Positions 55,933-64,000 of a stretch of DNA of 64,000 nt are shown one piece after another. The notes under the pieces were generated by a model, which saw only the letters and a list, made by a program, of their open reading frames with translations, was not told the DNA's origin and searched no databases. Location: contig JACZZP010000010.1 of the NCBI GenBank assembly GCA_015183035.1, positions 682,001 through 746,000 of the forward strand. Direction: 5' to 3'. Each line of letters opens with the position of its first letter. The stretch's first letter is position 1. Made by a program: the position numbers and the translations under genes. The stretch comes from Meloidogyne chitwoodi. Its lineage: Eukaryota; Nematoda; Chromadorea; Rhabditida; Meloidogynidae.

Positions 55933-56624
55933 CAGAAAATTAATTAAATTTATTATTTAATTAAATTCATTTTTCAACTTTCGGTACAGTGATTTGGAGA
56001 TATAAAAGTGTAACAAAATGAGAGAAATTAAATAAATGGAAGGTAAAAAATAAGGGTTATATGTGTTTTTGATTTAGTGCTTCGATTGATCAAATTATCG
56101 CCCTGTCATTGATCTGAGGTAAAGACAATCAAAATTGTTTGCGCAAAAAAGCAATTGTTAAAGATATTTTGTAATCAATAATTCGAAAAAAATAATTATA
56201 AAATAAAATGTAATTCAAAATTCTCGATCTTCATTAGATTTTCAAAATTTTCAAGTAAGATACACCTTTATATTTAAATTTTAAATAGTGTATGTGATCA
56301 CGCCGAATACTGTGGAATATTTAAAATTTTGTAAAAATTTAATTTTTGTTTTTTATTTGGTGAAAAATTGGTTCAATAAACTACCCTTTAAGTTTTGGAC
56401 AGAATGCTATTTGATATTTATTGAAAAATGGTCATAGGTAGGCTATGGACAAAATGGTCAGACGTGAATTAATATGCTTAATTTACCGATTTTGTTACAC
56501 GCTAACAATAATATTCACAATCAGCGTAATAATTATCTGTAATATTTCCATAGTCCGGACTGTGCTGTTCATTGGTTTTTATTTATGTTTTATTTTATTT
56601 AGATTTGTTTTTGTAATTATTAAA
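55933..56624. promoter_or_regulatory. Bidirectional intergenic promoter region of TRPM and DENND4
   Basis: 692 bp between divergent start codons. It is the parent of the duplicated arms at 21.1-22.7 and 46.5-47.3 kb. An open frame enters from 56,445 in phase with DENND4 but has no family support before MSDGII. A short run of TRPM-side DNA up to about 56,350 and DENND4-side DNA from about 56,395 are both copied; the 45 bp between are not. Confidence 0.5.
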
Positions 56625-59600
56625 ATGAGCGATGGAATTATACAAGAAGAACGTGAACGACTTTTATTCGAGTATTTTATCGTAGCAGGGTTAAATGACA
56701 AAAAAAAATCTGATGAATTTCCAGCACAGTCTTCAGATGGAAAATTAAATAATTGGGAAGCGAAGGCTCCGATAACTGATATTTGTGTTATAATTTCAAG
56801 TGCTGGCGAGACAGTTTGTTTTTTACAATTAGAATGATTTTGAAATTATTTTTATACTTCTAATGTCAATTCCAAAGATTTAAGGTTATTTTGATTTTAG
56901 ACGCCTGTTGACTACGAAAGGATAGAAACAACACCTTCTGGCTATCCGGCTGATTTAAATCACGGTTCTCTTCGTTCTTCCGCATGCTTTGTTTGTTTCA
57001 AACGGGGTTATCATAAACCTCCTCTTATTGACCTTGGAATTCTTGACGAAAGCAGAGGCGAAAAACCAATGAGTGTATGTTGAGTTTACTAATTATTAAG
57101 TCAATTTTTTTAAATTTTCTGGCTGTCCTTGGATTCGTTTTAGATTATATTTTCTTTATCGATTGAATTTTCAATTTTAGGACGCAATTGTAATCGATAA
57201 AACCCCTTATGGCCTCTCAGCGAATATTAGCAATAGTAATTCTCAAAGCCTTTACTTTACAATTAGACGTGCTCAACCAGATGCTACTCCACATCAACTT
57301 GTCATCACAGATATATGTGTTATTTTAGAAAACAAAAAGGAGCAGCCTCCTCACACTTACTACAAAATTCAAAAAAATCTAAATAGAGTTAGTTTTAAAA
57401 ATTTAAGAAAAATTTAGCGTTTGGCAAAAAATTGTCACTCATTTCAATCTAATGATTTTGTTTATTTTTACTTGATCATTTTTTCAGAGTATGCTTGGTT
57501 CAGAAGTATTCATTTGTTATAAAAAGTCCCAGATGATTTGTAAACGGTTAGCTTATAGAGCAAGTGTTCTTGATTGTTTTCCACGACTTAAAAATGATGA
57601 CGACTCAATTCTTGTACAAAATGTTCCAAAATTTTTCCTTCCAATGGGAGCTTCAATTGAGGCTTGGCCTGAACGTTGTGTTGGCGCTGAAAAGAATTCT
57701 AGTTCTCGAACATTTAGTACTTGTGTTTTTACTGACGAGGTAATAATATATTTTAAGATTTTCCAAATCTCTAATTTTTCTTTAAGGCCTATACAAAATA
57801 TTATGGCGCTTCTGTAACATTTTACGAGCCATATACTGATACTTTGAGCGAAGAACAATTGGAAAAATTGGATTTAGGAGATGGAAGCTATAGAAAAGTC
57901 CCTAAATCCTCTGAAACTTCATCTTCAATAAGCTCAAAATCTATTGATGAAAAAGAAGTTATAGGAGAAGATGAAATTGTTGCTGCAATAACTCATGAAA
58001 ATTACCTCTATTATTGTAACAAGGCGATTTGTATAGTTTCTCGTTATCCGTTCTTCGAGCCTTTCAGAAGATTTCTCTTCTTTTTATTAAATGCTGTAAC
58101 TGTTGGATCATCTAAAATTCCTATTGAACGATATATTTCACATTTGGTATGTTTATTTTTTTCCAGCTCTAAAAGAATAATTTAATTATATTTTTTTAAG
58201 ATGTATGAAGTGCCATTTCCATCTCCAGCAAGGCCAAGAATATTGTTAGAGCTTGGAAATGATATGATCGAATTAGAGAGTAGTGATGACAGTCAAATCC
58301 CATTAACTGGTGCTAATTTTGTTGATACATTAAAATGCCTTGGCACAGAAAATTTGCTTTATGCTTTTCTTCTTACACTTCTAGAGCAAAAAGTATGGAA
58401 TTTGTTATTTAAAGTTGAATTTTTATACATTATAAGATTTTGGTTCATTCTCTTCGTCCTTGGCTTTTAGCATCAGTTACGGAAACTTTTTGTGCCATGA
58501 TTTTTCCTTTCTCTTGGCATTTGCCATATATTCCACAGTGTCCTTTGGAAGTTGCCGATATTTTTCATGCTCCTCTTTCATTTATGGCTGGTGTTGATTC
58601 AAGGTACTTTTAATTATTTTTCCAAAAAATTTAAAATTATTTTTAGATATTTTGACTTAAAAGACGATCCTCCCTCTGATGTGATCTGTTTTGATTTGGA
58701 CACAGCAACAATAAGCAAATCAAATGTTCGAAAATTTTATAAATTGGATATGTTGCCTAAAAAACCTTTGAAAAGACTTCATAATGTTCTAGAAGCTATT
58801 TTTCGTAAAGCTACTACTGAAAAATCATCTTCAAGAAGTGCTAAAGACAATGAAAAATTACATATGCAACGAATACAGTCAGAAACAGAAATTCGAGAAG
58901 CATTTCTCAAGTATTTTTTAAAATTCATTTTATATGTTATTAAAATCATTTTAGATTTATTTGCTCCCTAATGGATGGTTATTTGGATTATCTTCGTCCA
59001 CTTTTAAGTTCTCCAAAAAGTGAAGAAGAATTAGACATTAACCGTCTATTTGATTGGAATCTTTTTTTACATTCTCGTGATAAGCACTCTTTTGGATTCT
59101 ATCAAAAATTTCGCGAGACAACTTGCTTTATTCGATTTATTGAAGAACGATCTGGTGCTTTATCCGAAAGAGGAGGGAATGGCTCTGTAGATCGTAGTAT
59201 TTATTATATATTTTTCGATGATTGCATTTCAAAAATTAGAGCAGGTTTTTTGTTTGTTTATTGATTAAATATATCCTATTGATAATTACATTTTTTGACT
59301 TTAGAATTACAAAATGTGTTGAATGTTAGAGACAAAACTGCAGCCAAAGAGCGTGTAAATAATTTACGATTGCTAGATGCTGAATCAATTCGTGCTAATC
59401 GTACTGTGGTTATTCAAGCTCCACAAATGCTCAATCCAGAATTCAAAGATTCTGCCTTCACTTACACTTCATTCCCGCATAATTTTTCTGATAAACTTTT
59501 TGAACGTGATTATATTCGCAATAAAGCTGCATCGCGACCGCCTCAACATTCTATTTTTTCTACTACAAAACTAGGTTAATTAATTTTTAAACATGTTATA

Positions 59601-62220
59601 TTTCAATCATTTAGGCAATAAAAATTTTATTGTTTTACGGACAAGACAAGAAATTAGAAAATCAATGGCGGATACTTCAAAACTTTACCAACAAAATATA
59701 ATGCTTTGGCCTCGTTCTGTTCTTTTCTTTGCCTATTCAATTTGGTTTATGCAACTCCCATCTATGCTAGCTTTAGCAAGGAGCAAGAAGAAAATGCTGA
59801 TTCTTGGATTAAGAGTTTATTTTTGTTAAAATAATATTTCTAATTTATATCTTCTAATATAATAAAATATTTTCATTTGAAGGTATTTTATCATTTCTTG
59901 GTTATTTTTATAAAAAAAAATTATGATTTATTCTCAAATTTGACCTTTAAATGACCTTTATTTGTGTATTTTAAAAATTACTTTTTAGGTAATTTCTCGA
60001 ATGGAACAGTTGATGTTACCTATTCATGATCAAATGTGCTACAGAGTACTCATGCAACTCTGTGGTGATAATGACCATCCTGAATTGGCCGTTTATATTC
60101 TACGCAAAATGCTTCGTTCGGGCATTGTTCCAAATGCTGTTACCTATAAAATTTATCACCAAGCATTAATAAAAGTAAAATAAATTAAAAATTGATTCAT
60201 TTTATTAATTTCAGAGTAAATGGCCTTGTGAAAAAAGAATTTGGGCAATAAATGCTTGGAGAAGGCTACGATTATGTTTAGAAATTTGTATCCGGTTTAG
60301 AATGATGCTGCCTCAGTTTGAAACTTCTTCTGACTTTGTGGAACAAGAATCGCTATCAAAAAATACTTCTGACGAAATAGCAAATAATGCAGAAGATGAA
60401 CATAGCATTGTTTGTGAAAATGGTAGGAGTATAAATTTGTTTCGACTAATTGTAAGGAAAATTTAATTAATTAAGGTTTCATTAATGACGAGAAGACAGC
60501 AAATGAAGATGAAAATACTTCTATTTTACAAAATCATCACTTGAATGATGTTACCAGTACCGATAATTACATTGATCCATTGGGTGCAGAGATTTTGGAC
60601 AAAAAACGCAAAGAAGCTAGCACTGCTACTAATCAATCCAAAAATAAACCGTTAATAGAAAAAGTTCAATCACGCCAAAAAAAGTCACCTAATGGCAAAA
60701 ATGCAATTATTAAATTGAAAAACACATCTTTCATAAGTCCAAGTCGAGAAAAATTTATGAAGGAGCATTCAGTTTCACCTTTTGCTTTAGAAGAATCAGA
60801 ACCTTCATTTACAGACAAAATATCATTAAATAGCGAAAGGAAGAAACGTCGATCACTTCGAATAGGAGGATCTTGGTTTAAGAATTTTGCTTCAAATTCA
60901 CCCATTTTTAATTCATTAATAAATCGGAGTCAAACTACTGGTAAGAAAAAATTTCAATAAATTTATTTACTTATTTTCTAGAAAATCTTGAAAAAATGAG
61001 CAGAGATGGCGGTAGCAGTATTAACTCTGATGGTGCATCTGCATCTACTTCAGGTCTATCTGTAACTCCGAATCTTTTCACATTAGCAAATAAAATGAGG
61101 AAGAAAGCATTGAGAAGTTTGTTTTTAACTTTTAAATAATTAAATTATACTCTAATAATTAATTTTTTCAGCATATAATGATGTTCTGGGTCCAGCAACT
61201 GAACTTCTAGAACGCTCTGGAATCAATCCCGCTCGAATACTCAGTGAAGCAAAATTAAATCTTAGTAAATCCTATCAAAATGCCGATCAATCTTTACTTT
61301 CTGAAATTTCTTCATCTAATAATAATTTGTTGGAAGCAGGCGGAGATTTTTTCTTTGTATAATTTTTTTCTTTTGAGATTTATTTTAATTTATATTTAAA
61401 GCTTTGCACAAGAAATGCTAAGGATCTTATATCAATTAGTTATTGGATGCAGGATGTTATTCCTGATGATAATACTGAACTCAAAAATGTCTGGTTAACA
61501 AAAGAACAAAATGATAATTCTCTCTCACCAGAGGACTTTCTTGGTTATTTTTTTTAATTAAATAGAATAATCAAAAAATATTTTTGTTAGATGTTTTTCT
61601 CTGTTCCTCATCGATTTGCTCAAATTGCGAGCAGACTGTATATGATGATGAACTTACTCTTGGTTGGGTTGTTGATGATGCTAATTTAAATAGCGTTTGC
61701 CCTCATTGCCAGCACAATTTTTTGCCTTCACTTAAAGTTTGTATAAGAGTAAGACAACAGCAACAAATTCCTATTGATCAACAACAAAGTCCTAATTCTA
61801 CAGTGAATTCTTCATTTTCGGTGTCAAACACATCTGGAAAAGTTAGTAATGTTTAAAAGCATATCTATTTAAAAATTACTAGATTTTTTAATAAATTTTA
61901 TGCATTTTGTATTTGTTACTATTCTAGTTTTTTATTTTTAGATAGTTCAAGCCTTCACTGTTCCTTATGTCAATCCGTTGGTGTTACGGCGCGAATTGGA
62001 GACACTTTTAATAGAAGATGGTCAGTCAATTCTCGGAAGGCCTTCAGTGCGCATCTCTCACCCAATTATATTTTGGAATATGTTTTACTATTGTCGTCGT
62101 CTTGAACTTCCAACACATTTGCTTACTTGGGTATCTCCAGCTGTTGTCATTCATTGTGTACAAAACATGTTAAGACTACCTTCACAAGAAGATGAGGACA
62201 TTGCAGCTCAAAAATGTTAA
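56625..62220 (+). CDS. DENND4 (DENN-domain Rab guanine-nucleotide exchange factor)
   Basis: Start at 56,625 ([13 protein letters not shown]), stop 62,218-62,220, about 17 exons. Supported early exons: 56,625-56,813, 56,901-57,074, 57,181-57,387, 57,488-57,739, 57,787-58,146 and 58,201-58,392. The MABP-like N-terminus ([36 protein letters not shown]) is followed by the DENN core ([51 protein letters not shown]), a PPR-like stretch ([20 protein letters not shown]) and a C-terminal block with C-x2-C pairs ([23 protein letters not shown]) and [22 protein letters not shown]4 proteins activate Rab10 on membranes. The order is complete, so this is the intact copy. Confidence 0.9.
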
Positions 62221-63220
62221 AATACTGGTGAGATATTTTATCCATTTATTGTCTTTAAAAATAAAAATTAGCCAACTATTTAAATTAAAATAAACAAATT
62301 TCGATGTAAAATTCAATTTTTATTTATGACCGTATGTGCATAATTATATAATTCTGTCCTTTTTTAAAAAAGTTTATCTTTTTGATAATTTTTTGTAATT
62401 AACATAAAACGGGTAACTAACCAAAGACAGGTAATAAGATTTTTTTTCAATTTTATTCTTAATAATCCTGTCGTCATGGTAATCCTTCGTCTATGTTTTT
62501 TCTTTTACTAGTGGTTTTCGACACATAACCGCCTTCCTCTCTATCTATCTCTATCAAGCATTGTTCTATTTCTGTCTTTTTTCATCTTTGCCATAAAAGA
62601 ATCTACGCAAGGCTACGTATTATAACGTTTTTTATTAAATATTTCTCTGTTTTTTTAAGAAAACCTTCAATAACTCGGGTAAAGCGCCAAGCCCTTCAAG
62701 TGCACATTGCATTATTTCTTTGGCCTAATTGAATAAATTTCCATGGTTTCCTTGTTATATTTTTTACTATATCATTTACAATCAACCTGCTTCACTTCAC
62801 TTTATTTGCGCAAAAATTAGTCAAACTCATTGTTAAAAGACATTTCCTTTCTTAAAAACATATGATTACATTTAAAACTATGCCAACAAATTTGAAAATC
62901 GCGTAATTTATATAAATTTTGTCAACAACTTATATTTTCTTCACATTATAATCCGCTGGTTCCAATTTTCCATGTTTCACAACTCACATTTTTCTCGTTA
63001 AAGGTCAATTCAGAATAGCTCGCATAACTTTTTTAATTTCAAACCATTTAAGATAATTTTTACGATAGCGAAAAGTTTGAAAAGTAGATTTTCACGTTGG
63101 ACCGATCAGATCAGTTCATTCAAAAAAAAGTTATGTCCAAAGACTCCCCAACCCAATTTTTATATGTTTCTAATGCTTGCCTTTTATTAATTTTTATTTT
63201 AGAATAACTTTTTTTATTAA
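62221..63220. other. Intergenic region
   Basis: 1 kb between DENND4 and IFT54, co-directional. No ORF with family support; AT-rich with a pyrimidine-rich stretch near 62,440-62,640. It probably holds the 3' end of DENND4 and the promoter of the ciliary gene. Confidence 0.5.
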
Positions 63221-64000
63221 ATGGATACTGACAGAACACGGGCACTTTTTGCCCCACTAATTCAACGGCCAACACTAACTGATCAATTACTTAATAGACC
63301 TCCATTCAAATTTCTTCATGACATCATTCAAGAAATTCTTAAATCTACAGGTTATCCTTCTGGACTTTTCACAGATGATGAACTTGATTCGACCAAAGCT
63401 TCATCATCACGTGATAATAAAATTGCTTTTCTTCAAAAGCTTATTGACGTACTTAATATCGAAGGTCAACTGGACGATCTAAAACCTGCCAAAATTGTTG
63501 CTGGTAAAGAACCAGAATTAACAAATATTTTGCTTCAATCATTAGCCATTGAAGCGGCTGCATTCAAGCAGAAAAAGGAGAAAAAGTCAAGTTCATCTAA
63601 ATTAAAAAGCAGCAAAACCTCATCCAAAAGCAATGAAAAAGTTGAAAAAAGTAAAGAAAGGGATAGTTCAAAATCACGTAACAAAACCTCTTCCAAGTTA
63701 AAAACAACTGATGAAAATCAAAAGAAAGAGAAGGTTTTAGAAGATTCTTCAAAAATTCGCAAGGCTAAGAAAGAAGAAACAGCATCTGATACGAAGATTA
63801 GGAGTAAAGAAAAGAAGAGTTCTACTTCAAAAGAAAAGTCAAAGGATTTAAAGGATAGTAAAGAGAGGAAAAAGAATAAGTCAGATTCTGTTTCTAAAAA
63901 TGGAACAAAAGTTTCTGGAGCTGAACTGCCTGTTTCTACTTTACCCATTTCATCTGTAAAACAACAGATTGCTCAACCTCAGACCGAATTGCTTTATAAT
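63221..64000 (+). CDS. dyf-11: IFT54 / TRAF3IP1 (DYF-11 in C. elegans), N-terminal part, runs off the window
   Basis: Intraflagellar transport B subunit of cilia. Start at 63,221 (MDTDRTRALFAPLIQRPTLT). The N-terminal calponin-homology-like MIP-T3 domain is clear: LLNRPPFKFLHDIIQEILKS, GYPSGLFTDDEL, NKIAFLQKLIDVLNI, AKIVAGKEPELTNILLQ. A long Lys/Ser-rich disordered region follows. 260 codons without a stop to the window edge; the C-terminal coiled coil is beyond it. Confidence 0.92.
   Translation, partial: MDTDRTRALFAPLIQRPTLTDQLLNRPPFKFLHDIIQEILKSTGYPSGLFTDDELDSTKASSSRDNKIAFLQKLIDVLNIEGQLDDLKPAKIVAGKEPELTNILLQSLAIEAAAFKQKKEKKSSSSKLKSSKTSSKSNEKVEKSKERDSSKSRNKTSSKLKTTDENQKKEKVLEDSSKIRKAKKEETASDTKIRSKEKKSSTSKEKSKDLKDSKERKKNKSDSVSKNGTKVSGAELPVSTLPISSVKQQIAQPQTELLYN

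Noticed and set aside
57553..57858. 101-codon frame present at both DENND4 copies
   Set aside because: Antisense shadow of exons 4 and 5; identical in both places only because the region is duplicated.
1..64000. CRISPR arrays, bacterial operons or rRNA genes
   Set aside because: None seen; introns and gene families are eukaryotic throughout.

Overview
The window looks like AT-rich nuclear DNA of a nematode. Its genes are split by many very short introns (often 35-60 bp), and the gene content fits: an IFT54/DYF-11 homologue, a patched-related fragment, a CED-11/TRPM2-type channel and an M16 peptidase of the C. elegans C05D11.1 type. A plant-parasitic tylenchid such as a root-knot nematode is my best guess from composition and style, but I cannot prove it from the sequence alone.

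Layout. Positions 1-18.8 kb hold a run of minus-strand housekeeping genes: TFIIB (5' part), an NDUFAF3-like complex I assembly factor, a GSKIP-domain protein, UBA5, GINS subunit PSF3, an M16C metallopeptidase, an RTF1-like tandem Plus3 protein and a secreted two-VWA protein. From 18.8 to 21.1 kb the DNA is AT-rich and ends in a broken patched-related fragment. From 21.1 to 48.0 kb lies a rearranged accessory region. Its outer arms (21.10-22.74 and 46.47-47.30 kb) are an inverted, near-identical copy of the divergent TRPM/DENND4 promoter region found at 55.58-58.02 kb. Between the arms lie a macro-domain (MACROD-like) gene, an F-box ORF and a 20,006-bp Polinton/Maverick (23,627-43,632). The Polinton has intact terminal inverted repeats and a perfect 6-bp target duplication (AGTTGT), and it sits inside an exon of the macro-domain gene. 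From 48.4 to 62.2 kb are a TRPM2-like channel gene (minus) and DENND4 (plus), divergently arranged; 63.2-64.0 kb holds the start of IFT54.

The Polinton carries a protein-primed DNA polymerase B gene broken by an 11-bp tandem duplication, a D,D35E integrase with a chromodomain, a packaging ATPase, an adenain-like protease, a double-jelly-roll major capsid protein, a penton-like minor capsid protein with a large coiled-coil insertion, a glycine-rich/basic capsid-associated protein and a short basic core-like protein. Its accessory cargo is unusual: an internally deleted second copy of the polymerase gene, two small cysteine-pair proteins under near-identical promoters, a two-membrane-segment protein, a spliced chromodomain gene, and a stand-alone PAZ-like protein (29,999-30,610). 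The PAZ-like protein is the most interesting item in the window, because a mobile element carrying a free Argonaute-type 3'-end-binding fold suggests interference with small-RNA silencing. That function is inference. Many Polinton genes share a GTATAAA-type TATA box close to the start codon.

Smaller elements include a non-autonomous hAT element (811 bp, 8-bp target duplication, tRNA-like insert), a TA-flanked MITE with roughly 100-bp inverted ends and a partly matching empty site, three other MITE-like inverted repeats, and a 34-bp minisatellite inside the Polinton.
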